A program made the position numbers and the translations under genes. Below the pieces are notes generated by a model. It worked only from the letters and a program-made list of their open reading frames with translations. It did not search any database and was not told the DNA's origin. A stretch of DNA of 45,405 nt from a virus, in the IMG/VR virus record IMGVR_UViG_3300034106_001777, positions 1 through 45,405 of that record; one strand, 5' to 3'. Shown in pieces: positions 22,153-29,296 of this stretch; position 1 is the first letter of the stretch; each line of letters starts with the position of its first letter.

Positions 22153-23101
22153 ACCTGATCGCTATGACTTTAACACTAAAGCTGAGTATGAAGCAGCACT
22201 AAATCAATATAATGAACGTAAAAGGAAAATGAAAATGAATGCTATCGTTGGTGGAACTATCGCTACTGTCGTCGGTCTTACTGCACTGACTGTAATTGGC
22301 GGATCGTGGTATACTGTTGATGAAGGTTACCGTGGTGTAACTCTTCGTAACGGTGCCGTGGTTGGTACTGCAGAACCAGGTCTTGGATTTAAAATCCCTT
22401 TGATCGAAAAGGTGGTTGATATTTCTGTTCAATCACAGGCTCAGTTGTACGAGAACATCCTTGCTTACTCTCGTGATCAACAGACTGCGGGTCTAAACCT
22501 GTCTGTTAACTATCGCTTCCCTGCAGATCAAGTTGAGACGATCTATCGTGAATATGGTGGCGAAGCTGGCGTGATCTCTCGCTTGCTTGATCGTCAGGTT
22601 CTTGAAGAAGTCAAGAACGTCTTTGGTAAGTTCAACGCAGCAACCGCTATTCAGGAACGTGAACGTCTTGCTGCAGAAGTTCAGATGGCAATCCAGAAAG
22701 CTGTAATTGGTCCTATCATCGTTGAGTCGGTTCAAATTGAGAACATCGACTTCTCTGATGCTTATGAACAATCGATTGAAGCTCGTATGCTTGCAGAAGT
22801 CGAAGTGCAAAAGGTTCGGCAGAACGCAGAACGTGAAAAGGTTCAGGCTGAGATCGTCGTGACTCAGGCACAGGCACAAGCCGACGCTCAACTAGCTCAA
22901 GCAGTTGCGGCCGCAGAAGCAACTCGTATTCAAGGTGAAGCAGAAGCAAGCGCGATTAAGGCGAAAGCAGAAGCTCTGAAGGATAACGCAGGTTTGATTG
23001 CTCTAGTTCAAGCTGAAAAGTGGAACGGTGCTCTTCCTACCACTATGATCCCAGACTCGACTGTTCCATTCATGGACGTTGTTGCTAAGCCAGCCCAGTA
23101 A
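22145..23101 (+). CDS. SPFH/prohibitin-family membrane protein
   Basis: 318 residues. A cytoplasmic start (1-30), one membrane helix (about 33-55), the SPFH/PHB domain (VDEGYRGVTLRNGAV, GLGFKIPLIEKVVDISVQ), then a long Ala/Glu/Gln coiled coil (about 195-285) and a C-terminal part with LPTTMIPDS. Prohibitin/HflC-like proteins form ring or cage assemblies that organise membranes and control the FtsH protease. T4-like phages of several hosts carry such genes; modulation of host FtsH or of the membrane is a reasonable guess. A strong terminator follows. Confidence 0.9.
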   Translation: MFKPDRYDFNTKAEYEAALNQYNERKRKMKMNAIVGGTIATVVGLTALTVIGGSWYTVDEGYRGVTLRNGAVVGTAEPGLGFKIPLIEKVVDISVQSQAQLYENILAYSRDQQTAGLNLSVNYRFPADQVETIYREYGGEAGVISRLLDRQVLEEVKNVFGKFNAATAIQERERLAAEVQMAIQKAVIGPIIVESVQIENIDFSDAYEQSIEARMLAEVEVQKVRQNAEREKVQAEIVVTQAQAQADAQLAQAVAAAEATRIQGEAEASAIKAKAEALKDNAGLIALVQAEKWNGALPTTMIPDSTVPFMDVVAKPAQ

Positions 23102-23119
23102 GATAAAAATATGAAGAAA

Positions 23120-23143
23120 AAGAGCGCTTCGGCGCTCTTTTTT
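23120..23143 (+). terminator. rho-independent terminator
   Basis: AAGAGCGC (23120-23127), TTCG tetraloop, GCGCTCTT (23132-23139), TTTT. An 8-bp stem with a UUCG loop and T run, the clearest terminator in the window; it ends the kinase/SPFH transcript. Confidence 0.92.
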
Positions 23144-23144
23144 G

Positions 23145-23173
23145 TTTACAATCTCATAAAACTAGTTTATACA
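23145..23173 (+). promoter_or_regulatory. sigma70-like promoter for the DNA ligase gene
   Basis: TTTACA (23145-23150), 17-base spacer, TATACA (23168-23173), beginning 2 bases after the terminator. Confidence 0.7.
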
Positions 23174-23204
23174 GAACAAGTATGAACCAATTCGGAGAAT
23201 CGTT

Positions 23205-24329
23205 ATGGAAGTTAAAACAAGCACTGAGAACCTGTATAAGGTAGATACAAAAGGTAAGACGCGAGTCTGGCGAGCAGAGACCGGCACTGATGGAACTCGA
23301 TGGGGTCTACGGACGATCTCAGGGCTTCAGGACGGAAAACAGATTACTTCTGAATGGACCTTCGTTGAACAAAAGAACGTCGGACGCTCAAACGAGACGT
23401 CTCTCGAAGCGCAAGCAAACGCTGAGATGGTATCTGAAATGCAGAAGAAAGAAGATACTGGCTATTTCTCTAACATCGATATGATCCATACCTTTGATAA
23501 GTTCAAGCCGATGTTGGCTGAGAAGTATGAAGAGGTTCCGGTTAACTGGTCAAAGGGATACATCTATAGTCAACCGAAGCTCGATGGCATTCGTTGCATC
23601 GCTCGTAAGGATGGTCTATGGACTCGCGCAGGAAAAGAAATCGTCGCTGTTCCTCACGTCTGGGAGTCGCTGCAGTCTTATTTTGAAAAGAATCCAAACT
23701 TAATTCTTGACGGCGAACTCTATAATCACGAGCTGAAGGATGACTTCAACACCATCACCTCGATGGTTCGTAAGACAAAACCGAAGCCCGAAGACATCAT
23801 GAAATCGAAGGAACTCGTGCAGTATCACGTCTATGACGTCTATGTGACTGATAGTCCGGATCTGCCGTTCCGTAAGCGTGAGCTGTTGCGCTACGAAGCT
23901 TCGAACGAATTCGTAAAGATGGTTCCGACCATGCAGGTCAACGATCCGCAGTCGATCGATACTCTGTATGAGGGTTATCTCGAACATGGATACGAAGGTC
24001 AGATGATCCGCATCGATGGTCGTTACGAGAACAAGCGTACGAAAAACTTGCTGAAGCGTAAAGAGTTCTTGACCGACGAGTTCGAAGTCAAGGAAATGAT
24101 GTCTGGTATTGGAAACTGGCAGGGATGCACTAAACATTTTGTTTTGAAACTGAATGATACTCGTGACTTCCAAGCTGGTGTTCGTGGTGACATGGACACT
24201 CTACGTGCTCTCTGGGATGCAGGCAAGAAACCCGATTGGGTTACTCTTCGCTACTTCACTCCGACTCCGGATGGCGTTCCTCGGTTTCCAGTCGTAATCG
24301 ATTGGGGCTTTGGAAAAAGAGAAGATTAA
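23205..24329 (+). CDS. ATP-dependent DNA ligase with WGR-like N-terminal module
   Basis: 374 residues (T4 gp30 has 487). Seals nicks using ATP; Lys125 in QPKLDGIRC forms the AMP adduct. Other nucleotidyltransferase motifs are LDGELYNH (III), GYEGQMIRIDG (IIIa/IV) and LLKRKEFLTDEFEV (V). The OB-fold part at the C-terminus is short. Residues 1-85 (LYKVDTKGKTRVWRAETG, then KNVGRSNETS) resemble a WGR-type nucleic-acid-binding module rather than the T4 N-terminal domain. It has its own promoter between two terminator/promoter boundaries. Confidence 0.92.
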   Translation: MEVKTSTENLYKVDTKGKTRVWRAETGTDGTRWGLRTISGLQDGKQITSEWTFVEQKNVGRSNETSLEAQANAEMVSEMQKKEDTGYFSNIDMIHTFDKFKPMLAEKYEEVPVNWSKGYIYSQPKLDGIRCIARKDGLWTRAGKEIVAVPHVWESLQSYFEKNPNLILDGELYNHELKDDFNTITSMVRKTKPKPEDIMKSKELVQYHVYDVYVTDSPDLPFRKRELLRYEASNEFVKMVPTMQVNDPQSIDTLYEGYLEHGYEGQMIRIDGRYENKRTKNLLKRKEFLTDEFEVKEMMSGIGNWQGCTKHFVLKLNDTRDFQAGVRGDMDTLRALWDAGKKPDWVTLRYFTPTPDGVPRFPVVIDWGFGKRED

Positions 24330-24340
24330 ATGAAAAAGAG

Positions 24341-24404
24341 TGCACTTTCCTATTTACATTCATTTAGAATCAGTATATTCTAATAATGTAAGGAACGAAA
24401 GGAA
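24341..24404 (+). repeat. 64-base promoter-leader repeat, copy A
   Basis: Matches 26751-26814 at all but about two or three positions, from TGCACTTTCC through the promoter to the ribosome-site leader. Includes the promoter annotated at 24353. Such copies suggest duplication together with an early gene, or selection for a shared regulator. Confidence 0.85.
24353..24381 (+). promoter_or_regulatory. repeated early promoter with inverted repeat over the -10
   Basis: TTTACA (24353-24358), 17-base spacer, TATTCT (24376-24381). TTAGAAT (24364-24370) and ATTCTAA (24377-24383) form a perfect 7-bp inverted repeat with a 6-base centre, covering the -10. Confidence 0.85.
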
Positions 24405-24410
24405 CATCCG

Positions 24411-24596
24411 ATGTTTGTACTCACTCTTGCTGCTGACTACGAAGGTGAAACCCTTCTAGGCGTATACTCGTCTCGTGAACTCGCAGAAGCTGCTTCGCAA
24501 CAGTATCTGGTTGATGCTGAACGTGATCTGCCATCTTATGAGCAGTTCGTTGTTCGTGAAGTCGCAGTTGATGCACCTGCAGAATATCGCTTCTAA
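24411..24596 (+). CDS. small early protein of unknown function
   Basis: 61 residues: a beta start (MFVLTLAADYEGETLLGVYS), then a helix (RELAEAASQQYLVDAE). First gene behind an early-type promoter with the AAGGAACGAAAGGAAC leader. No family recognised; the shape recalls short phage proteins with an ASK-like fold. Confidence 0.7.
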   Translation: MFVLTLAADYEGETLLGVYSSRELAEAASQQYLVDAERDLPSYEQFVVREVAVDAPAEYRF

Positions 24597-24606
24597 GGAG
24601 AATCAG

Positions 24607-24768
24607 ATGTACAAGGTCTACGCACACTACGAAGAGTTCGATCGTTACGGCGATCGACTCGAGTCTTACGACATGTTTAGAGCAGACACAAAAGAAGAGG
24701 TCGAAAAGATCGTTGAAGGTCTCGACAAAGAGTACTATGTTTTTATTGAAATCGCAAAGGTGATCTAA
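24607..24768 (+). CDS. small protein of unknown function
   Basis: 53 residues from the ATG at 24607 behind TAAGGAGAA; the open frame extends upstream into the previous gene without a start. Same general plan as its neighbour (beta start YKVYAHYEEFDRYG, helix KEEVEKIVEGLDKEY). Possibly a distant paralogue of 24411-24596. Confidence 0.65.
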   Translation: MYKVYAHYEEFDRYGDRLESYDMFRADTKEEVEKIVEGLDKEYYVFIEIAKVI

Positions 24769-24769
24769 G

Positions 24770-25135
24770 ATGACTTGGAACCTGTTTCTTGATGACGAAC
24801 GTAACCTCGAGGATGCCACTTGGGCACCTTGGCAGGTTCGCGAGAAGTATCGTAACGAAGAGTGGGTGATCTGCCGCAATTTTTATGAAGTTGTTATAGC
24901 TGTTAGGACGAGAGGAATGCCATCATATATTTCATTTGATCACGATCTTGGTCAAGATGAACCCACCGGTCACGATGTCGCTAAACGTATTATGTATTGG
25001 GATATGAATGATAAGCGCTACCCGCTTCCAGACAACTTTGACTTCTACGTCCACTCACAAAACCCTATCGGCAAAGCAAACATCGAAGGCTTGCTGAACA
25101 ACTATCTGAGGATTATAAATGCTAATCGTATTTGA
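24770..25135 (+). CDS. cREC-like receiver-domain protein (cyclic-phosphate processing family candidate)
   Basis: 121 residues with a receiver-like fold. LFLDDERN (5-12) provides acidic residues, ISFDHDLGQ (54-62) the middle motif and VHSQNPIG (94-101) the last one. This set (DDER, FDHDLG, HSxNPxG) is the signature I know for the cREC family. That family is predicted from gene neighbourhoods to act on cyclic-phosphate RNA ends alongside kinase, phosphatase and ligase. The neighbourhood agrees: it overlaps the Pnkp-type 3'-phosphatase gene by 17 bases, with RNA ligase 1 about 2.4 kb on. Enzymatic activity is inference. It is not a normal response regulator: no DNA-binding domain. Confidence 0.75.
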   Translation: MTWNLFLDDERNLEDATWAPWQVREKYRNEEWVICRNFYEVVIAVRTRGMPSYISFDHDLGQDEPTGHDVAKRIMYWDMNDKRYPLPDNFDFYVHSQNPIGKANIEGLLNNYLRIINANRI

Positions 25136-25565
25136 CTTGGACGGAACACTCGCTAACATCGAGCATCGTTTGGACTATGTTCGTAGCAAGCCTAAGAACT
25201 GGGCTGCATTTGATGCTGGCATTCCGAATGATAAAGTGAACCGATTTGTTGCGGAAGCCTTTCACTCTCTAAGTGCTGCTAGGAACACCATTGTCCTAGC
25301 GAGCGGTCGCAACGAGCGCAGTCGTGAAGCCACAGTCGCATGGTTGACTAAGAACAACCTGCATACGTGGGACAAGCTCTACATGCGTCCCGCAGATGAC
25401 TTCCGTGGTGATGATATTGTAAAGCGTGAAATGCTGGATCAAATCATCTCTGACTTTGGTAAGAAGCCAGACATGGTGTTTGACGATCGTCCTCGCGTGG
25501 TTCGCATGTGGCGTGATGCTGGTATCTTTGTGTTTAACGTCTATCAAGGTGAGGAGGACTTCTAA
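25119..25565 (+). CDS. polynucleotide 3'-phosphatase (HAD), separate Pnkp phosphatase domain
   Basis: 148 residues. HAD motif I is DLDGTLA (6-12) with nucleophile Asp6 and acid/base Asp8; motif II is LASGRNERSR; later VFDDRPRVVRMWRDAG carries the acidic motif IV. KPKNWAAFDAGIPND, LYMRPADDFRGDDIVKREM and the end FNVYQGEEDF follow the T4 PseT phosphatase domain closely. It removes 3'-phosphate or 2',3'-cyclic phosphate so an end can be ligated. Pairs functionally with the kinase at 21402 and the ligase at 27531. Confidence 0.88.
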   Translation: MLIVFDLDGTLANIEHRLDYVRSKPKNWAAFDAGIPNDKVNRFVAEAFHSLSAARNTIVLASGRNERSREATVAWLTKNNLHTWDKLYMRPADDFRGDDIVKREMLDQIISDFGKKPDMVFDDRPRVVRMWRDAGIFVFNVYQGEEDF

Positions 25566-25729
25566 TGGGTAAACATATCAAAACTCAACTGGACTACGAT
25601 CTAATCGAAACTCTTGCACAGGAGTTGCATCGAGTGGATCCAGATAATGCTAAACTGAAACACTATCTGGCAATGGATAACTTTGAAGGTGGAGAGCTGC
25701 GTAAGGCAGTTACAAAGGTGAGCAAATGA
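25565..25729 (+). CDS. small protein of unknown function
   Basis: 54 residues in a TAATG overlap with the phosphatase gene. Helical and charged (LDYDLIETLAQELHRVDPDN); the end FEGGELRKAVTKVSK is basic. No family recognised. Confidence 0.6.
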   Translation: MGKHIKTQLDYDLIETLAQELHRVDPDNAKLKHYLAMDNFEGGELRKAVTKVSK

Positions 25730-25893
25730 TTGACACAGCAGGCGCATATATTCTTATTCTAATCAGCTCTTATAACGGAGCTGCTATTACAACACTGGAA
25801 TTCCCTAATTATGATTCTTGCAAATCTGCTATTACACAGCTTGAGCCGGTGCGCGCCTTGGAAGGATATTGTATTGCAAAGGAAGTAAAATGA
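25726..25893 (+). CDS. small secreted or membrane-anchored protein
   Basis: 55 residues. Hydrophobic start (AGAYILILISSYNGAAI), then FPNYDSCKSAITQLE and a late Cys. The arrangement resembles 9579-9797; the two look like one family of small exported phage proteins. ATGA overlaps on both sides. Confidence 0.6.
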   Translation: MIDTAGAYILILISSYNGAAITTLEFPNYDSCKSAITQLEPVRALEGYCIAKEVK

Positions 25894-26138
25894 CTGACGA
25901 AGAACTGGTGAAGCGGCTGCGGAAGCGGCAAGAGTTTGAGTCTATTGACGGGTACAAGCGGATTGAGTGGAAAGATGAAGATGCTCTCGAAGCCGCCGAC
26001 CGCATCGAAGAACTAGAGGACAATCTGGCGAAGGCCGTCGGGGGTCTTAATGCAATCTATGTTTGGGGAGAAGACACGTATGCAAGAGATATGGCCCGCA
26101 CCACGCTGGGCGAGATTGCGGGAAAGAAGACATGGTAA
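25890..26138 (+). CDS. small helical protein of unknown function
   Basis: 82 residues from the ATG at 25890 (GGAAG 5 bases upstream, ATGA overlap); an in-frame ATG at 25869 has no ribosome site. EELVKRLRKRQEF and a second helix ALEAADRIEELEDNLAK resemble the Lar/Ead-like small proteins of phage accessory regions. Function unknown. Confidence 0.65.
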   Translation: MTDEELVKRLRKRQEFESIDGYKRIEWKDEDALEAADRIEELEDNLAKAVGGLNAIYVWGEDTYARDMARTTLGEIAGKKTW

Positions 26139-26428
26139 GTAACGAAGAACTAAAATCTCCAATTAATGCCTTCCAACAGTTAATGGCAATTACAGCAGAA
26201 GAATCGGGCGAATTAACTCAAGTCTGCATGAAAATTATGCGTAAGTATGATAACATGGAAGATATGTCTAAAGACAAATATAGGTATCAACTAGTTGAAG
26301 AAGCAGGTGATGTGCTTTGTATGATTAAACTAATGGTAGAACACGGCGTCTTGACTAATGATGAATTAGATGATAGAGTAGATGTAAAGCGAAATAAACT
26401 TAAAACTTGGAGTAATTTAATTAAATGA
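26132..26428 (+). CDS. MazG-like nucleotide pyrophosphohydrolase
   Basis: 98 residues from the ATG at 26132, with GGAAAG upstream. The helix pair AITAEESGELTQVCMKIMRK and LVEEAGDVLCMIKLM provides the E-ExxE and ExxD metal-binding residues of the MazG/all-alpha NTP-PPase fold. A single-domain member that could hydrolyse (d)NTPs to NMPs. In phages this is proposed to tune nucleotide pools or to counter (p)ppGpp signalling; the phosphate theme of this genome makes the latter interesting but unproven. Confidence 0.82.
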   Translation: MVSNEELKSPINAFQQLMAITAEESGELTQVCMKIMRKYDNMEDMSKDKYRYQLVEEAGDVLCMIKLMVEHGVLTNDELDDRVDVKRNKLKTWSNLIK

Positions 26429-26736
26429 CCAAATATGTAATCGTAACTGCTATCTCGTCTTACCGTATGCGGTATTGTATTCCTGTAGATGAACTGCAGG
26501 AATTGAACGTTGAAGTTCCTGTCGAAGGACGTGAGATCGAATGGGCTGAAGACTGTGTTACCTGTGACGAGGTAGTAGAGTTTTCTCAGAAGCACGTTGG
26601 CGAGACTATCATCGACTCGGAGATTCTCACCGAAGAACAGATGCTCGAGAAGTTCGACGCTGACAACGACTATCTTAAAGATTGGACTCGTGAGAAGAAG
26701 GTCGAATACGTTCGCAATTGGAAAAATATTTCCTAA
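26425..26736 (+). CDS. phage protein of unknown function
   Basis: 103 residues. Beta-rich start (KYVIVTAISSYRMRYCIP), acidic middle, helical Trp-rich end (WTREKKVEYVRNWKNIS). Overlaps the MazG gene by 4 bases. No family recognised. Confidence 0.65.
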   Translation: MTKYVIVTAISSYRMRYCIPVDELQELNVEVPVEGREIEWAEDCVTCDEVVEFSQKHVGETIIDSEILTEEQMLEKFDADNDYLKDWTREKKVEYVRNWKNIS

Positions 26737-26750
26737 AAAATCGTGGTCAG

Positions 26751-26814
26751 TGCACTTTCCTATTTACATTCGTTTAGAATCAGTGTATTCTAATAATGTA
26801 AGGAACGAAAGGAA
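26751..26814 (+). repeat. 64-base promoter-leader repeat, copy B
   Basis: Near-identical to 24341-24404; contains the promoter annotated at 26763. Confidence 0.85.
26763..26791 (+). promoter_or_regulatory. repeated early promoter with inverted repeat over the -10
   Basis: TTTACA (26763-26768), spacer TTCGTTTAGAATCAGTG, TATTCT (26786-26791). Inverted repeat TTAGAAT/ATTCTAA spans 26774-26793. Confidence 0.87.
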
Positions 26815-26821
26815 ACTGACC

Positions 26822-27028
26822 ATGATGACCTTCAACGAACACAACGAAGCTACCAACTCCATCAAGCCGGTTATGATCCATAAGACTTTCAAAGGTTACA
26901 TGGTCTTTACCCCCGAGGGTCGTCTGCTCGACAACTTCACCTCAGCCGGTCCTTTCGTGGACTTCGAAGCTGCTAAGCGTAACGCCGAAACGAATGTCGG
27001 TATGGCAATGAACTGGAGTGACTTCTAA
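26822..27028 (+). CDS. small early protein of unknown function
   Basis: 68 residues from ATG 26822 (a second ATG follows at 26825). Sequence such as VMIHKTFKGYMVFTPEGRLL and VDFEAAKRNAETNV suggests a small alpha/beta domain. Higher GC and host-like codons than the genes around it, as for other genes behind this promoter type. No family recognised. Confidence 0.7.
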   Translation: MMTFNEHNEATNSIKPVMIHKTFKGYMVFTPEGRLLDNFTSAGPFVDFEAAKRNAETNVGMAMNWSDF

Positions 27029-27117
27029 TGACCGCTGTAATGATCCCCGTCGTCTTTCTTATCGTACTCGTTGTGTACGGTGCAATCGAAGATCTTGTGC
27101 TAGGAAAAGCAGAATGA
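27028..27117 (+). CDS. 29-residue membrane peptide
   Basis: TAATG overlap with the preceding gene and ATGA overlap with the next. One hydrophobic helix (MIPVVFLIVLVVYGAI), then an acidic/basic tail. Too small for a family call; coupled position and clean topology support it. Confidence 0.5.
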   Translation: MTAVMIPVVFLIVLVVYGAIEDLVLGKAE

Positions 27118-27347
27118 CTTGTTCTTCGTGTAACAGTGACTGCAACCAGGGTCGTGCCTGCCCAAGCCGAAGTAGTATTGAAAGAGTAGGCTTCCTTCGG
27201 ATTAAGTGGTCCGGTTTTCATTGGTATCGTGCCGAAGATTTTGAAGAAGTCACTGATGGTTACAGCTATGCAGATGGTGCCATCGTGTTGGGTTTGTTTG
27301 TCTATCGGTATCGTGTATGGCGCAAAGCAAAGATTAAAAATGACTGA
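27114..27347 (+). CDS. small Cys-rich protein
   Basis: 77 residues from the ATGA overlap at 27114; the open frame begins earlier, without a start signal. Five Cys in the first 16 residues (MTCSSCNSDCNQGRACP) form a probable zinc or disulfide cluster, seen at the start of other small phage proteins. Residues 50-66 are hydrophobic (YADGAIVLGLFVYRY) and could be a membrane segment. Confidence 0.65.
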   Translation: MTCSSCNSDCNQGRACPSRSSIERVGFLRIKWSGFHWYRAEDFEEVTDGYSYADGAIVLGLFVYRYRVWRKAKIKND

Positions 27348-27531
27348 CGAAAAACAATACGAAGTGGCGAATGGTCTCTGGATTGGTTCTAAATTTGGAG
27401 ACCTCCGCCGCGAACGAGAGAAGCTTATGAAGAAACTCGTTCAAGATAATGACGCTTCGGTAAAGCCACGAATTCGTGAACTCACTCTTGAGATGACAGA
27501 GTATCTATCGAGTCGAAAAAGGAACACCTAA
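27340..27531 (+). CDS. small helical protein of unknown function
   Basis: 63 residues from ATG 27340, preferred to an in-frame upstream ATG at 27229 inside the previous gene. Charged helix (GDLRREREKLMKKL) and RELTLEMTEYLSSRK. Shares its last base with the RNA-ligase start, so translation is coupled to that gene. Confidence 0.6.
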   Translation: MTDEKQYEVANGLWIGSKFGDLRREREKLMKKLVQDNDASVKPRIRELTLEMTEYLSSRKRNT

Positions 27532-28673
27532 TGCACTACGCCTTTCCTATCATACGCACCATCGAAGACGTCCTTCCTCACATCGAAGGTCGTCCTGAGT
27601 TCGTTGTGGCAGAACGTGAAGGGTATACCATCGTCAACTATGTGGTGGCGATGGCTGACACCTTTGATATGACTGGCCCCGATGACCTTGGTGGCGCGAT
27701 CCGCCGTGAATGCCGTGGTCTTATCTTTGATGCTGATGGTAACCTGATGAGCCGCCCGTTTCACAAGTTCTTCAACGTGAACGAACGTGAAGAGACTCAA
27801 GCACATCGGTTGGATCTCAGTGTTTTGTTTGATCACGTGATCATGGAAAAGCTCGATGGTTCGATGATCCGTCCTATCTTGGTCGATGGTTACCTTCGTC
27901 TTGCTACCAAGATGGGCGTGACTGAAGTGGCTATGCAGGCTGAGACCTGGCTTGCTGCTCAGGACCCTTCGTTGAACGAATGGCTTCGTCAGTGTGTACA
28001 CGACTCGGTGACTCCGATCTTTGAGTGGGTAAGCCCGTTCAACCAGATCGTGTTGGCATACGAAGAAGCAGACCTCGTGTATCTTGGTACTCGTGACAAC
28101 GCAACCGGTGCGTATGTAATGGATAAGTCTTGTCCGTTCTCCACTGTTCCTCGTTATGGTAGTGTAGAAGGCAACCTTGCTGACTACATTAGCCGTCAGC
28201 GCGGTGCAGAAGGTCGTGAGGGTGACATCATTCGTTTTGCTGATGGCCATATGGTTAAGGTCAAGAATGATTGGTATGTGCGTATCCACAAGACTGTGGA
28301 TCGTATCGTGTTCGACCGTAACATCGTTGCTCTTATCCTCAACGAGGAAATGGACGACGTGATGCCGATGCTACCTGTCATTCAGGCAAACCGTGTTCGT
28401 AACTTTGAGGTTCGTTTTGCAGAGCGGCTTCATGCTGTCGTAGAAATCTACGATCGCTACTGGAACACCGTGGTCGCAAGCGGTCTCGACCGCAAGCGTT
28501 ACGCTTTGGAGTGGATGCCGTCCATCAAGGACAACGACTCATTCGCTCCTAACTATGTGTTTGGGCGTTTCGCTGGCCGTGACGGTCGCGAGATGATCCT
28601 TGATCATATCGAAAAGCAATTGTCGTCTAACGTCAAGTGGGATGAATGCGCAACTTGGATGGGAATGAAGTAA
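27531..28673 (+). CDS. rnlA: RNA ligase 1 (T4 Rnl1 family)
   Basis: 380 residues (T4 Rnl1 has 374). RRECRGLIFD and SRPFHKFFNVNE precede the nucleotidyl-transfer motif EKLDGS, with Lys107 as the AMP-accepting residue (Lys99 in T4). Motif IV is PIFEWVSPFN; motif V is DGHMVKVKNDWY. In T4 the enzyme reseals tRNA cut by the host PrrC anticodon nuclease, after Pnkp heals the ends. Pnkp-type kinase (21402) and phosphatase (25119) genes are present. High-GC, host-like codons suggest strong expression. Confidence 0.93.
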   Translation: MHYAFPIIRTIEDVLPHIEGRPEFVVAEREGYTIVNYVVAMADTFDMTGPDDLGGAIRRECRGLIFDADGNLMSRPFHKFFNVNEREETQAHRLDLSVLFDHVIMEKLDGSMIRPILVDGYLRLATKMGVTEVAMQAETWLAAQDPSLNEWLRQCVHDSVTPIFEWVSPFNQIVLAYEEADLVYLGTRDNATGAYVMDKSCPFSTVPRYGSVEGNLADYISRQRGAEGREGDIIRFADGHMVKVKNDWYVRIHKTVDRIVFDRNIVALILNEEMDDVMPMLPVIQANRVRNFEVRFAERLHAVVEIYDRYWNTVVASGLDRKRYALEWMPSIKDNDSFAPNYVFGRFAGRDGREMILDHIEKQLSSNVKWDECATWMGMK

Positions 28674-28916
28674 ATGACTTATTGGGCTACACTATGGTAC
28701 TCTGGTGCGGTCGTGATGCAGCTTGGCTATGAAGGTCAAACTGCCGACGAGTGTTTGTCACTCACGCGAACGATGACGTTAGACCTTGAGCAGAGTTATG
28801 CGGAACCGGAAAATATCGATCCGCAAACTTTGTTCATGTTTCCGACGAATGAATTCGCCGTGAGCTGCGAGATGGAAGAGCTCGGCATCGATGAAAAATA
28901 CGCTAAAGAGAATTGA
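28674..28916 (+). CDS. small acidic protein
   Basis: 80 residues, aromatic start (YWATLWYSGAVVMQLGY), acidic second half with two Cys. It follows RNA ligase immediately. No family recognised; it shares the shape of small exported or membrane-associated phage proteins but lacks a real signal peptide. Confidence 0.6.
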   Translation: MTYWATLWYSGAVVMQLGYEGQTADECLSLTRTMTLDLEQSYAEPENIDPQTLFMFPTNEFAVSCEMEELGIDEKYAKEN

Positions 28917-28919
28917 AAG

Positions 28920-29153
28920 ATGGTCGAATTTGTAGATGTAGCAATTAGCGACCTTGTTTCAGTTACAAAGTTCCTTCGCAGCATCAATCCATCCTTTAAG
29001 GATAAGCTCGTTGTAGGTATTGAAAAACCACAAAGCATGGACCGAAGCGTGGTGTTTCATCTGTCTTCAAAAGAAGACGTAGAAGAAGACATCATCTTTA
29101 TGCTATGTGCCGAATATATTCTTGAACATCCCTATTGGAAACAAAATAAATAG
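28920..29153 (+). CDS. small protein of unknown function
   Basis: 77 residues, alpha/beta, no motif (VSVTKFLRSINPSFKDK, then EDVEEDIIFMLCAEYIL). The late-promoter motif for the next gene (29145) overlaps its last codons. Confidence 0.6.
   Translation: MVEFVDVAISDLVSVTKFLRSINPSFKDKLVVGIEKPQSMDRSVVFHLSSKEDVEEDIIFMLCAEYILEHPYWKQNK
29145..29152 (+). promoter_or_regulatory. T4-type late promoter motif
   Basis: AATAAATA then G, 28 bases before the ATG at 29180, the usual distance for this motif in the window. Confidence 0.5.
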
Positions 29154-29179
29154 TTCTTTAATAGGATGGGAGTGATTGC

Positions 29180-29296
29180 ATGTCTTTGGTACAGGAACTA
29201 GAAGATCTCATAAGAAGAACTGGCTCTCATCACGACAGAGAGATCCTGACGAGAGTTTTAGAACAACTAAGTAAATCTGCAAAAAGCTCTTCGTGA
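29180..29296 (+). CDS. 38-residue helical protein
   Basis: Amphipathic, charged helix (VQELEDLIRRTGSHHDREIL) ending in SKSAKSSS. GGGAG lies about 7 bases upstream of the ATG. Its last codons and stop lie in the left half of the 26-base palindrome at 29286. Confidence 0.5.
   Translation: MSLVQELEDLIRRTGSHHDREILTRVLEQLSKSAKSSS

Noticed and set aside
27528-28289. 253-codon reverse-strand open frame
   Set aside because: Antisense of RNA ligase 1; arises from GC-rich codon bias of that gene.
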